A stretch of 64,000 nucleotides of DNA from Spirogloea muscicola (Eukaryota > Streptophyta > Zygnematophyceae > Spirogloeales > Spirogloeaceae), in NCBI GenBank assembly GCA_009602725.1, contig WELB01000010.1:663243-727242 (forward strand). Reading direction: 5' to 3'. This document shows, in pieces, positions 22,001 to 34,385 of this stretch (within the stretch, counting starts at the first letter, position 1; the number at the start of each line of letters is the position of its first letter). The translations under genes and the position numbers were made by a program. The notes beneath the pieces are model-generated. The model worked only from the letters and a program-made list of their open reading frames with translations. It was not told the origin of the DNA and searched no databases.

Positions 22001-22389
22001 AGAACCTCACTGAGCACGAGTACGACGCGACCAGCAGGCAAGCCTAGGCCACAGCTGGCCGACGAGCGACGTTGAAGGAGGATTGGAAGGCAGAGGTGAG
22101 ATCTCGAAGCCTGCCTTCGCCAGTCAGTAAGCCAAAGCTGATGACGCCCTGCAGCTTGTCAAGCAGGGCGACGAGGTGGAGGCGGAAGGGGGGGGGAAAG
22201 CCCACCGTTGGCCTTGAGAGCCGCCAGCTGGGAGCGCGGGTGCGTGGCAATGTAGTACGTCAGGTCCTGGGCGTGCAGGCCGTCGAAGGTGAGCAGCAGC
22301 GCCTGCTTGATGGTGGCGGCGGCCGCGGTGTGCGCCAGCGCCAGAGCCAGCACCAGCGCGACGGCGGCGGCCGCGGCGGGATGCGCCAT
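19024..22389 (-). CDS. Secreted alkaline-phosphatase-like phosphodiesterase, 8 exons
   Basis: Type I phosphodiesterase/nucleotide pyrophosphatase family (alkaline-phosphatase superfamily), a metal-dependent phosphoester hydrolase. Exons: 22206-22389, 21626-21807, 21259-21348, 20711-20938, 20167-20370, 19857-19991, 19465-19617, 19024-19302; 484 residues, all phases consistent. The N-terminus MAHPAAAAAVALVLALALAH is a clear signal peptide, so it is secreted or vacuolar. Superfamily motifs in order: LLLTFDGLHAQDL (metal Asp), PSDSFPGL (nucleophile region), HGVYYDVSYD, AWVDKHPAYDIVNGPSGKGV, IFGGNYQTLSYAQK, FAKHGQSP (metal His), ADDIALIWL, and TPILPGF at the end. The substrate cannot be told from sequence; phosphate scavenging or nucleotide hydrolysis outside the cell is plausible. 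The family is familiar to me from fungi and bacteria as well as plants, so transfer is possible but untested. Confidence 0.88.
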
Positions 22390-25300
22390 GGCAGCGGCCT
22401 GGGAGAGCGGGCGGAGCCTGGGCAGGGGAGGGGCGAGCTGGTCTGCGCAGGAGGGAAATTTGTTTTGTTCCTGAGGCGTGGCCTCAATATTGCGAAGTAC
22501 CAAGGCAAGCAGAGCTACGGACTCGGGCCGCCTCCGAGTGGAGTAGGGCTGTAGCGGCGGCGCGGTTTGACCGCTTCGTCCGAGGGATGGGTGACCGTTG
22601 GCGCCGGGCGCCGGGGAGTGGCCTGGCCAGGGGGGGGGTGGGAAGTTCAGCTCATCCAAAAGGGGTGAGGGGCTGTGGAAGGCCAGCCCGGAAAGAGTGC
22701 TCAAATGCTTCAAGGTCCGAAGGGGCCGAAAAACGAGAAAGAAGAGGAGCGCGCAGCGCTGCCGAGCGCGCCAGCCCCGCGGGCGCCTTCTCACTCGGGG
22801 AGAAGCGGGTAGGAGAAGCAGCTCCTCCACCAGGACCGGAGGACTGTGCCAGTAGAGGGGCGATGGCTGTGATCGGCGAGGGCTGTGAAAAGCCAGTCCA
22901 GTGGAAAGCCAGTCCATTGTAAAGCGAGCAGGCCGGCCACTCGACTCCCCCGGCCCGGGCGGGCGGGCAGGTCCGTACCCGCGCTGCCGCATCTCGGGAA
23001 GGGGGGGGCAGGGAGTGGGGCCGTGCCGGCGGCGGAGATGCTGATTGGGCTTAGCGCGGCACCCCATTCGCAGGCACGGAATCTTTTCCCCCCCCTATTC
23101 GGAGAGCGGCGCCTCCGATTGGGTAGTCCCTCCTTCGCAAGACGGCCACCTTGGCGCGGCCCGCCTCTCCACGCGGCGGACGCGCAGCCGCCCTTGTTCT
23201 CACCTCCCGCCAGGTCACGGTGCGTGCACCTGCTCCAGCACACGGCGCGCACTTAATGGTCACTTGCATCGTATTTGGGCTCTGCTTCCGGCCCTTACAT
23301 ACGTTGTTTATTCCTTTTGGCTGGCCTCTCACTGCCACTGCCGTAAATTGGAAGAGCTGTTCTTTTGGGCTAGACAGTAGCAGCCATCGCCCCCCCCCCT
23401 TTGCTGTTCTGCAAGCGCTACTTCAAGAAGAAGTGGCTCTCCCAATGGGGGCAAGGGCCGTGAGAAGCCAGCCCGAAAAGAATTGACAAGGTTCGAAGGG
23501 GCCAAACTACGAGCTAAGCAGCGACTGCGGGGCCTGAAGAGGCTATGGCAGAACGGGAGAGGATGGACCAGTTAGTAGTTACGAGTGAGGAGCCTCAAAT
23601 CCGAAACGCTACTTCCACCCGGAAGAAAGAATATGGATTCTCCTAGAGAAAGGCTCTTCCAGTAGAGGGCGATGGGTCGATTGGGCAGCCCAGAAAAAGT
23701 AGCAAGACTCTTCCCACGGGGCGATGCTTCTTCCCATGCGCCATGGACATCTACGGCGGCTACCGGACGAAGTGGTCTTCCCTCCATCGCCTGGCACTGC
23801 ATGTCGATGCCCGCCGACGTAGTCGGACGGGTAGCTTGGGGCATTCTAGCGTCCCGCAAGCCATCGTTGCATGTTATAGATGCGGCTATCATTGAGTCTA
23901 CAGCGCTCCTAGGCACTCGCGATACACCAGCGTGCTGGTCGTGCGTTAGCCCAGGCTAATGGCTTCCGTGGTGGTGGTTTGGCGCCTCAGTATAGCCTGT
24001 CAGATATGGAGGTGCCCACTCGGGGATATTAGTGTCCCCCTTAGCCAGCTCATTACCCACTTAACAGGACATCTGTAAGGCTAGAATTGGCCTCCCTTTC
24101 AATTTCATGCGCACCGCGCGCCTTCTCTCTTTCCTGGAGAGGGGGATGGCTGTGGTTGGCCAGCCCAGAAAGAAAATGAAACAAGTTCGAAGGCGCCAGA
24201 ATGCGAAGCACACAGCGACTCGCGTGGCCGGTGGGAGAAGGAAGGAGGGCTCGCCCATCGAAAGAAAGTGCTCGGCCCATAGAGGATAGGGGCTGAAAAG
24301 GAGGAGGAGCCGCCGGAGCTCCCGGAGCTCCCCATCTGTTGGATGGCAGCGCCTAAGCTTGTGCGCCACCGCCCATGGGGCCCCACTCTTCTGCTGCTGC
24401 AGCAGTCCACAGTCCACCTCCGTCAGCCTCCCGGGCTAATACGTAGGACAAGCGTAGGACAACCGCTCTCCAAGTTCGTTCCATGGCCACGCCTTGCATC
24501 CGCGTGCTGGCTGTGGTCTAGCTGCAGCCTCTGGTTTTCGTCAAGGGGACTGCTTTTCGGCTGCCAGTCTTTCTGGCTTGCGGTTGCTGAATTGATCAGC
24601 CATGGGTCACAGCCCCCGACCCTGTAACCCTGTCCCTTGAGCCCCCAAACTCGCATCTCATGCCAATCAGCCCCACCCTCCTTGTCTCCCCATTCTTTGC
24701 GCTAGTCTTTTTGCCTGAACAGTGCAATGGCTCGCCCTGGCTTCATTCCATTTTGTGTGCACCAGTCACTCTCTCATTTGCTTGTCGTATGAGCCACTAG
24801 AAGTAGAGAGAAGGCGCGTGATACGCATGAAATTGAGGAAGACGAAGCTATTCTATAGGAGGCAATGCCTGTCGAAGGCCAGCTCAAAAGGAGTGGACAC
24901 GGGCCACGGCAGTCCGTTGTCCTCCCTCATCAGCAGCTTCCACATCCTCATTATGGTGCAACTGATGAGTGACTGATATGTGTTTTGGTGGGTTGGAACG
25001 GCTACCCGTTGGAGCGCCAGAATGGAGATGCAAGATTACAGTACGTCGTTAAGCCTAGACTCATGTTTGCCAACCACCCGCGAGTTTTTTGAACCAAATT
25101 TGGGTGTGCACAATAAGGACCAGACAGGAGGGCTGGTTGGAATTTCCGATTCAAGCAGAGGAACCTGCCATGTGCACCTCAAAACGGCAAGAGGGCAGTG
25201 GCGAGTTTCGAAGAGACTGCGCAGCAAGCAGCCTGTATAAAACCGGGTCAGACCCGGACCGAACGAGGTGACAGTCCCGCCTAGAAACGGAGCGGAACAT

Positions 25301-25850
25301 CAGGAGGGGATGAAATGCTTCTGGGGAGTGCCTGCGCGAGCCCCAGTCTGTGCTTTTGACCTAGTGAAATACTGCCACATTCTCTCTATGGTCTTCTCCC
25401 GTCTTGGTCGCGAATTTTGGCACTTCGGCTTGGCGTTCGACGCGTCCTTACCAGCTGCCGGATGCCAAAATTTCACTCTCATTGATAGCAGTCGAGCTTT
25501 TGACAAGCTCCTCGCCTCATGCCATTCTGCATTCACTTGAAGGCAGTATAGCTGCCTACAAGTGAGGAAGAGTGCTCACTCTTCCTGACATTGAGTCTTT
25601 TTCCATAGCCAGATCCTCATTAGGTGTGCAATTGTATATGTTGGTGTACATGAGCTCCACTGCATCATCTTGTACGTATCACAACATACGCTGTGATTCT
25701 CATTTGCCCTGAGTTCATGAATAGATAAAACGGCTGATTCATTTCTTGCACTTTGCTGTGACGCAAACAAGTATGCACTGCCGCTTCAGCTTCGTGGCAT
25801 ACACTGCAACTTGCAATCAGTACTCTCGGATGCACGAGGCCAATGGACCA
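22390..25850. repeat. Repeat-rich island (families D, X, C)
   Basis: Family D modules occur at about 22660-22740, 22870-22915, 23425-23510, 23690-23710 and 24140-24190. A family X copy runs about 23700-24150. Family C words occur at about 24080-24145 and reversed at about 24815-24840. Long GC-rich open frames here (for example 22159-23067 minus, which overlaps only the first phosphodiesterase exon) have no domain content. I see no supportable gene. Confidence 0.5.
23700..24150 (+). mobile_element. Family X element, second degraded copy
   Basis: This corresponds to 16850-17390, with matching words GCTTGGGGCA, TAGCCTGTCAGA and a family C end. It is broken, with no intact reading frame. Its end passes into family C (TTTCATGCGCACCGCGCGCC near 24105), so X and C may be parts of one element. 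Confidence 0.4.
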
Positions 25851-25885
25851 GCCTCTCATCATGCACGGCTCAGACGCAAGTGAGG

Positions 25886-26165
25886 TCAGATGGACTCCGT
25901 GTCGTGCAGCGCGGGCGCTCGCACCGTGCTGCTGAGCGTGCTGAGAGCCTGAAAGGTACGCAGCAGGGCCACTTGCTCGAGGACATAGCTCTCCTCGCTG
26001 AGCGTCAGCTCGACTCGCATGTCGGTAAGCGTCGAGATGGCCGACAGGAGGCGGAAGTCTCGTGGCGGCGGCCCGGCAGAAAGTCGAAGCGAAGGCTGAG
26101 GCGCGTGAGAACCGGGAAGGTGGCGGCCAGCCGAGGCCGAGCGCCCGGGAAATTCACAAAATATG
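25886..26165 (-). other. Possible LRR-like exon, minus strand
   Basis: Minus-strand reading gives two leucine-repeat-like pieces in neighbouring frames: FPVLTRLSLRFDF (about 26130-26080) and LLSAISTLTDMRVELTLSEE followed by LEQVALLRTFQALSTLSS (about 26055-25900). The spacing suggests a leucine-rich-repeat protein as in F-box/LRR families, interrupted by a small intron or a one-base frame change. No further exons were found on either side, so it may be a gene remnant. Confidence 0.28.
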
Positions 26166-26169
26166 ACAC

Positions 26170-27934
26170 TTGACAATGGACTTAGGTATGCAAAGCGTGC
26201 CAGACTTGAGCAGGACCACAAGAAACAGAATGATGTCAAATACGTCCGTAGAATGCGACGTACGATACACCTACACCGGCATGCATGGTCACACGACGTT
26301 TGTCATCTCCACCATGGATGGCATGGCCTATGAGAGATCAGAAGTCTTTATGCTTCTTTCTGATCTGCAGCCACTGTTACTACTTATAGCACAACTTCAG
26401 ACCAAGCCTGCAAAGGAGTTACTCGCTCAGCAAAAGTACTTACCTCACAATAAGAGGCAAGGGACTCATATACCCTTAGGGCATGGGAATGACACTTTCG
26501 AAAGTCGATGTCTTGCATGCCGCAGGGTCGCATTCATACCCAGGCCTACAAGATATTGCACAGCTGCCTTTTCAAAGGCTCATCATAAACGAAAGACATC
26601 AAACCATAACATGTACAGACTCAGAGATTTGGAGAATCTTTGCGTCGTTGATGGTTTCTATTGATGAGTCCAAAGCTGGCTGGAATGCGATGCAATTGTC
26701 GGAGGAGCTGAGGGGTGCTACTGGCGTGCAAGTTGGGGTGCTACTAGCAGGTTCTCCACGTGATTGTCTGAGAAAGACGTACATGAAGTTGCTCCTGGAG
26801 CAATGCAGATGGCCTACACTCGTGATCCTCATTGCACAATCAAGTAATTGCGGGAAAGACGAGATGCTGCTTAGAGGAGGCTACACACAGCCTCAGCTAG
26901 CTGTTGCTAGCCTTTCCACTCTACCACGTCCTCATCTGCAGTGAATAGCAGCTGTTGGGGAGTCCCACTCAAGCACAGCCTTGCACTGCAGGGCTATAGT
27001 GCTGGGTGGATGTCCTCTGCTGTTCGGTCTGGGGCCCTCACTTCGATGCGAGACTGAGCCATGTGCTGGCCAGGGTGTCAGCTGCCTTCAAGCTTACTTG
27101 TGCGCCCGCTACTCACAGGCCCGCGCCCATGACTGCAGCCGACAGCCATGGACAGCCACTAGGTGTTGCTTGGAGCAGAATCGAGTGGCCAGGCGGCCTG
27201 CCACTTGCCAGCCGGGGGGCCAGCTGGGTAGCCCGACTTCATCATCAGAGCGCAGCTCCCTGTCTGCAGCGTCACGACTGGTCCGGCAGCCTAAGCGCTG
27301 GCAGCAAGAGCGCGTTGCTGTGGATCCAAGCCATCAACACAGTCAACCCTTATGTTGGCCCTTCGCATGGACCCCTCACGACGAAACGATATCTGCACAA
27401 TCTGAGCTATAGATCTATCAAATGACATCCTTCACTGGCACCTGCCTCAACTCTGAAGCATGGCCATCTACTTTTTGCATTTTCACGTAGGCCTCGGTGC
27501 ATTTGATCACTTGTGTGCCTATAGGCTGTGGAGCAACTCGACTCATTTGTACCACAATCACTCAGGCTGCACATAAATGGTCATGATTGTGACTTCCAGT
27601 TGCTCAAGCAAGGGGCCTGCTTGAACAAGCCCATCTGTTCTGAAGGGAGTCCGGTCTCACTTGTCTGCCATTCTGTAAGTCAATTGACATTTTGACTTTG
27701 CAATCCGTCGTATTAGATCAGCCAAGCAAACGCAATGTCCTCACAGTCATGCTTATTGGCAATGAGCTGCCGCCAAGAAGCGACATTGATCAAGCTAAGA
27801 TGCTAATGCATTGGCAAAGCGATAGGACTGGTAGAGATCACCACAACACATGCATCGCAATTGGAGGGATGGTGAAGCTTGCAGTGTGCACTTGATCACT
27901 GGTCCTTTAAGCTGTAAAGCCCATGATCCATGTG
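26170..27934. other. No gene recognised
   Basis: Plus-strand ORFs of 164, 153 and 143 residues occur here (26170-26664, 26483-26944, 26981-27412) but show no family motif, overlap one another and lack convincing splice partners. Part of the stretch is the 3' flank of the RNR1 gene. Confidence 0.4.
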
Positions 27935-30900
27935 CTAGAGGTCGAACTTTTTAAGTGAGTATAGGTGCTCATTAGCTACTTGCTTCTTACAATCTGAAGC
28001 AGCGAGCACCTCTGCAATCTTGTGCTCCTCTGCAGCAGGAAAGGTACTTGAGGGGTTCGCATGCATGCGCCCAGTACTAGTCTGGAAAGGAGAGGCTTCT
28101 TGCAGGCGCAAGATGTCCTGACGTGGCTCAGCCTCCACCACTATCAAGTCTACGCTGTCACCCAACCTAGGCTTGCTGCTAGTCAGCCGCACAACTGTCT
28201 CATACCCAACCTGCTCCAAACACCACACATGAGAGGCTATTTAGATGGTCGCATGCAAAGGGGCGCGACCACAATTGCAACATATCAACTGCTGATTGAG
28301 AGGTCGATGCAACTTCTCCTGTTTCCTCAGCGGGTCTGTCATTGCTCCACTTATTACTGGTTGTCACAAGCAATTCAGCTTCAACATGCATACCTCTTCC
28401 AGTAGGACCCCTGCAAGTGTATCCTCGTTACGCAGCCAGCGGAGGACGGTGGCACGGTACACCCGCTCTCTGGGCTGCCTCTTCAGGTGCTCAATCAACC
28501 AGTAGCGGAAGCATGCCTGCTCCTGCCGGCGGGCCTCCTTGCCACGAATAGCAACTGAGGCCATCATGGAGTCCAGCTCCTCAGCTCCAAATGGCGGCTC
28601 CTCGCCCCGCAGCACTGCCTTGAGCTGACAATGTGACGTGATGGCCATAAGATTGCGGCACTTTGCAGCATGATAACCCTCCATGCATGGAAGTACATCA
28701 GATATTGCAAAGAGCTGGCCGGACAAAGGTGGCACGTGAAGAGAACCTGGTAGTGCGCAAGCAGGTCGCCGTATCGCCGTATTGGAGAACTAAACTGTAC
28801 ATAGCCAGGTAGACCCAAAGAAGAGTGTACAATGGGTCCTTTGGCGGTGACCTCACTTTTTGTCATGCAACTCCGCAGCAGGACACTTTTGCAGGGGCCA
28901 TCTGGAACTCCTTCTAAATCAATGTCATCTGGGAGCTTTGGCTGCTGCTGGCCCCTGTCTCGAGGGCAGAGGGCTTCAGCTCCTTGACTCAAAACACCAG
29001 CAACAGTAATCATAGCAATGTTGTAAGCATACTATTGTGTCTGATCCAGGTTTGAGCCTGCATGCAATTGAGCACGCACAGCACACATAGGGCACATTGC
29101 TACTGACCTGTAAGGCAATGGGAGCCCTCTTTGACGTCCATATTCAGCTATGGCACTTCCGCAAAGGATCATCAACTCTGATACGAGCATCCTTGCCATT
29201 GAGACATTGTCATTCAAGACAATCTTGACGGGTGGATGGTCCTCGTCTGCATTCTCCACCTTGATCTCCACTTCTGGCATGTGTAGCTCTATTGCACCCT
29301 ATTGCACACACTACAAGCAGATGTCATTATGAAATTCAGCCATGAACACCTTTACACATCTCTTTTGTGCCTGAAGAGGACTATCTGAATAGCACCATCC
29401 ATGCAATACAAGTGCATACCTGTGATAATCGCCAACTACGTCGGATCCTTGCAGCTTCGGCAAGCAATGATAGCTCAGGTTCCTCCTCCACATCTAAAGC
29501 CAGTATCTCTTCGACATCCTCATACGACAGCCTGTACGTCGGCTTCACTTTGGAATTCAAAACCTCCCATTGTATCAAACTGCCACACGTACATGAAGAA
29601 TACGTGCTGCTGAGGCAACCACATTACGTGGGTAGCAAGCTTCCAGCTCCCGTTCTCAACCAGCCTAAGCAAGCCTGAGCCTCTACACCTCTTGAATCCA
29701 TTGGCACAGCTTGATCTCAACGTGTTCATTTGCACTGGAGCACTGCAACATGACAATGCCTGTGCACACGGATGCTTTACATTTGTACTAGACCTGCCAT
29801 CATGGTCGAGGGTGGCGCTGACACTCATGGCACAGCATGAGCTGCCTTGTCTCAAGCTCATAGGACCTGATGCCAGGTGCATTGGAAACATCGGTAGAAC
29901 TCCTGTGGCCAGGTAGACTGAAGTTGACCTATGCCGAGCTTCCCTGTCACAACACAGGACGCTGTCATAGCTGAGCCGATGTTACTCCTCCACCAATTTA
30001 AAGTGAGATCTTCTTGAATATTAGTGTGCCACCTGTACTCTCAATCTCAAGGGTTGGACAGTGACATTTATCACCTATTACTGAAATGGGACCTGTACCT
30101 GATGGCTGAGCAGTCTGATTGTGGAAGTTGTGCATGCAAAACACTCACAGGTCAAGCATGTCATTGGGCACCACAAAACGAGCAGGATCCGCAACATGGA
30201 TCCACACCCGCAAGCGACCATCTTCTAGCCTCTGTATACTGAGGCCGTCATCAATCTGCACATGCAAACAGCACAACTGACTAAGTAGCTCCAAGATAAC
30301 GTGGTTCATGCAGATCCAAGCCGTCAACTTTGTCATCATACCTCCTCAGTATCTTCGGAGTCAATGGTGTAGATTTTGAAATCTGAAAGGTCTACACGCA
30401 AACCCTGCACAATTGCAATGAGAGAAAAGGACAATCAAAGTATGCCCTAGTGACACAAAGTATGTTGACCACTGTGTATAGGATGTCCATTTGTCCCCTA
30501 TACATGCTGACAATATGAACAGTATGGCAATGCTTAGCATGCCGTCCACAACTAAGGTGGGGCTAACCTCATCAGGGTCCAACTTGTGCAAGCAGCCTGC
30601 TGTGGCAGTTTCAACAGCTGGAGCAAACGTTTGAGGAAGTGAAGATCTGAGGAGAGAGCTATTGATGTGATAAGGGACAAGCCCCATCCTTATCTGTAGC
30701 TCAAGAGCTGCAGACTGCTGTCTAGCCACTCCCAAGGCTTCTAGAGACTGTCAAGCCAGGTCCCAAAGAAGCCAGATGTCAGGGGATTGTGCACAGCAGT
30801 TCTTTCTCTTCGAGCTTTAATAAGCAATGAATGTGTAATCTCTTTTCAAAGATGTGTAGTCTTTCTGACGATGTGTAGCTCCTCCTTCTAAAGGCGTTGT

Positions 30901-33208
30901 GTCAGATACACTCCACAGCAAGCCCAGCAGTCAAGCAACCATCTGAGAGCCCTCATGCTTACAGCTTCAGCGAGCTTCTTCTGACCATCAGAAGACAGTA
31001 GATCCAGAGAGTAGGCCTTGATGGCTTCAAGCCTCTGCCAATGAGCCTCATTCTCTCTCCAGCTGCTGGCAGGAGGCTTCTGAGCTCCTCTAAGATGGAT
31101 GGCAGTCCGAGCAGCCGTGACAAATGCCTCCAAATCTTTCTCCTGTGCCTCCTTGGCTTTGACTTCCAATCTCAATTCTTCTACCTGCTCAGAGTGTACG
31201 TGAGGAACTATGGAAGGTGAGGAGCAAGCATGACTTCCCTGGACAGCTTCCATCCCATGATAGATAAAAGGACAAAGAATCACGGTCAAATATAATTATA
31301 GGCAGTCATCTTGGATTCTTCCCAAAAAATCATAGATGATGGTCTGCACACTTGCCTGTACAGGAGGTCGAGGCTCAAAAGACACAATTCCTTCCTTGTC
31401 CATCCTCTTTTTCCGAAAATAGATGCGATCAGTTGCAAGCAGCCTGTGGGCAGAGTAGCACTCCACTGGGCCGTTCCCCATGAATAACAGCTGCAAGAGC
31501 AACAATGAACTAAACAACAACAACCTCACAGCTGTCTAAGTGATCCTACAAGCATGTATATACACCAATGTCAGATACAGCTCAGTGTGCAAACCGTTCC
31601 ATATCATTGCAACTTGCCTTCCCTTACTGCCTGCTTAAGAGGAGCAGCTACATTGTGTTGCAATGTTCACCTCTGCAAGTTCCTCGGCCTGGACAACCGG
31701 CTTCTTGTTCACCAACTCCTCCCAGGCCAGCTCCAGCAAAGTGGGGTCCTGACCAGCAAGAAAAATAGGAATTACTTTCGAGAGAAACTTACATCACCTA
31801 CAGGTTGTGAGAATCTTAGAGACCAAGAAAGTGAGAAACCCAGAGCCTTCAACTTTCATGCATACAACTGACCTACTTAAGTATCGTTCCGAGTGAGATT
31901 CCAACTGCTTCACGTACATAAATTGCAGAATGACACAATCATTGACACAACATTCTGCGTGTGCTCTCTGATACTCACCAGCAATGCCTGGACCTGGTCA
32001 TTAAAGTGTGCTATATCCTTCTCTGTGTACTCTAGCGTGCCAGGGATGACAAAAGTCATCTGAGAAGGCTTCACAGAGAAGCTGTTTCCAAACTGCAGTT
32101 GGACATATGACAGATCATCAATAGCTGGCAGAGGAAATGCACACTGTAAGGACCATAAGTCTAGAGGTCCTAGGGAGCACAGACGCAACTGTGGTGTGCA
32201 TTTATCTGGATAATCAGCCTTTTGCTTCTCATAAAGTCAAGGAAATGGGTGGTACAAGCATGATACAAGGACCACCTATGCAAATGACAATCCCCCATAT
32301 TGCTCCAATCGATTCAGATCTGAACACCTAAGATTCTTTTGTGCAACCTATGCCTGCGAATTGGTACCAACCCAAGCCTGCAAGCAGATGCAACACCAGG
32401 TGCCAGTGCTTCGAAATGCCAGCTGAGTGACCGACCTGATCTGCCGTGATCCAGTTCCTCCTCCCGTCAGGCTTCTGAAGGACGCCCAGGCTCACACGGG
32501 TACTGTCCCGCTCGAACTCCACAAGCTGGCCCTTTCGTAGCTTTGACTGACTGTCGTCGCTGCTCTGGCTACCAGCAACATTGCTTCTTGAAGCACTGCA
32601 AAGGGGATGATAAACACCAACTGTCAGCACGATGGCAATTGCAGAACTTCCTGCTGTTGCAGCCGACTGACCAACTCGCAGTGCTTAGCGCAGCAAAGTG
32701 CATGACATAGCATATTTGGAAGGGGCTTTGATGTTCTGAGGATGTTTGGGTCTTACTTTGAAGCCAAAGCCGACGGCTTTGCCCTTCCCCTGCCGCCAGC
32801 TTGGCCGCTTGCAATCAACGCAGGGAAGGCCAAGGTGTCGCCGAGGAAGGGGATGGCCTCCGGGGTGCTGCCAGCAGTTGCGGCTTTGCTGCCGGTTGCA
32901 GCAACCGACGAGGCGAGCCCCCTGGCGGGTGCAGGCAGAAGCGGCGAGGCCGGGGTTGGCAGCCGCCGCCCGGCAGCTCGCCTGGATCGCCATGGGGGGG
33001 TCAAGTACGCCAGGACCTGCGAACTTGGGCGAGCGACGCTGTCCGGTGCCACCGGCTGGGCGACGCTGTCGGCGACGGCGCCGCAGCGGAGGAGGAGCAG
33101 GCTGCGACGGCCGGACCAGGCGCCCTGAGCTGCCGCCAAAGCTCCCGGGTCGGTTCCGCCGCCGAGCGGCAGCGCCTGCTGCGTCGCCAGGGCGGGCTGG
33201 CCAGCCAT
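27935..33208 (-). CDS. RNR1: RNR1-type organellar RNase II (RNB exoribonuclease), 15 exons
   Basis: 3'-5' exoribonuclease of chloroplast/mitochondrial RNA maturation, matching plant RNR1 along its length. Exons: 32757-33208, 32436-32595, 31979-32092, 31671-31748, 31356-31490, 30963-31184, 30568-30747, 30342-30404, 30149-30255, 29794-29943, 29420-29579, 29108-29298, 28747-28954, 28394-28624, 27935-28210; 908 residues with consistent phases. The N-terminus is Ala/Ser/Arg-rich, transit-peptide-like. Then come a cold-shock/S1-like part (LVEFERDSTRVSLGVLQKPD), VKPSQMTFVIPG, the RNB core with TIDSEDTEEIDDGLSIQRL and WIHVADPARFV, FSSPIRRYGDLLAHYQ, RYWLIEHLKRQ, and a C-terminal S1 remnant. The first Asp-rich catalytic position is Glu, as in plant RNR1. 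Intron 5 uses a GC donor (CAG|GCAAGT). One N at 33251 lies upstream; the exact start is uncertain. Confidence 0.92.
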
Positions 33209-34385
33209 CGCCGCAGCCTGCGGCGACTGCGGCGGTGCTACGCCGCGTCGNGGGCAGCGCCACGGCCGCCGCTCCTCCGCAGGCAGCGGCGGCGGCGGCG
33301 GCGGCGGCGGCGGGCTGGCTTAGGTGAGCCCTGCCGGCGGAGGGTTAAGACGGCCACGAGGCAGGCCACGGCGCGCACTTCCCCTACTGCCAGTGATGGA
33401 AGCCCTCTCCAAGAGTGGACGATGGCAGTGGAATGCCAGCCCAAAGTGAGCTCTTCCAGAAGAAAGTGGCTCCCCGAAACGCGAGCTGCGAGCTCGAGTT
33501 GCGAGCTCTAGTTGGTGGCAGAAGGGCTCCGTATCTGCCATCTAGTATTCAGGCATCGGTTAGCGACCTTTATGTTTTGACCCGTGGTTACTGAGCGGTC
33601 CAATCTACTGTAGGTTATGTAGGTCTTAAGACGTGCTTGCCTTTGTACTTGCCCATTCGGCCTTCGTTTGTTTCAAATACACAATATTTCCTGAAAGGGG
33701 TGAGGGCTGTGATCAGCCAGCCCCCATTCCCCAATTGTGTGTCAAGATCATGCACAACAAATTACTATGTTCGAATGTCGTTATAGTCCAGGTTTGTCTC
33801 ATCTGAATGACGTAGTCCAAATTACTTTTTGATTAATCTTCATCCCACATCTCAGTTGCACCTCAGGATTCAGAGACACGGGAAGGGGCAGGAACTCTTC
33901 TTCTCTTTTGTGTAAGGGTGGACATTAATCATGTACTTGACATGATAATGACCGGGCACTTCTGAGAAGCTGCATTCATGCAGAGGTTCAAGTTGCGAGC
34001 AGATACTAGTAGAAGATTGTGGTTCATACTACTTCGCATGGATCACAATGATATATATTGGATTGGGACGAGCAACGAACAAAATCTTGTGCACTCAACG
34101 CATGGTCCACAATGCCATATATTAAATTGGGATTAGCGACAGACCTTGTGCATTCAAAAGATCTCAAGTAATATTAAAATAATCAATCAGCAAAATTGAA
34201 ATGCACAAGTGGGCATGGCACTTTCAAAAATTGCGGCTCTGTATTGCTTGCCTCTATCACACGTGACTGCAGACTCAGGTTGTCCACGTGGGGAAGAATG
34301 GACTTTTGAGTACTCCCCACTTTGAGGTACATTCTGCATCTCTCAGAAATTCCCTTCAGATCCTGGGCACGTTGATGAGATCTGA
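33209..34385. repeat. Intergenic: reverse family A copy and AT-rich stretch with a direct duplication
   Basis: A (GCG)n tract lies at 33286-33310. Family A in reverse orientation spans about 33480-33690, showing the complements of CAAATCTAC-side core words, GTACTTGCCCATTCGGCC and TTTCAAATACAC. A direct duplication lies at 34036-34157. The rest is AT-rich 3' flank of the hexose transporter; no gene is seen. Confidence 0.6.
34036..34157. repeat. Direct tandem duplication of about 60 bases
   Basis: Copy 1 (34036-34098) and copy 2 (34100-34157) share GCATGG, CACAATG, ATATAT, ATTGGGA and CTTGTGCA in the same order with scattered changes and one short length difference. It lies 230-350 bases past the stop of the minus-strand transporter gene. 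Confidence 0.75.

Noticed and set aside
22159-23067. 302-residue minus-strand ORF
   Set aside because: It includes the first phosphodiesterase exon but runs through GC-rich repeats upstream and reads past its splice donor; not a separate protein.
26170-27420. Three plus-strand ORFs of 140-165 residues
   Set aside because: They overlap in different frames, show no motif, and no exon chain links them.
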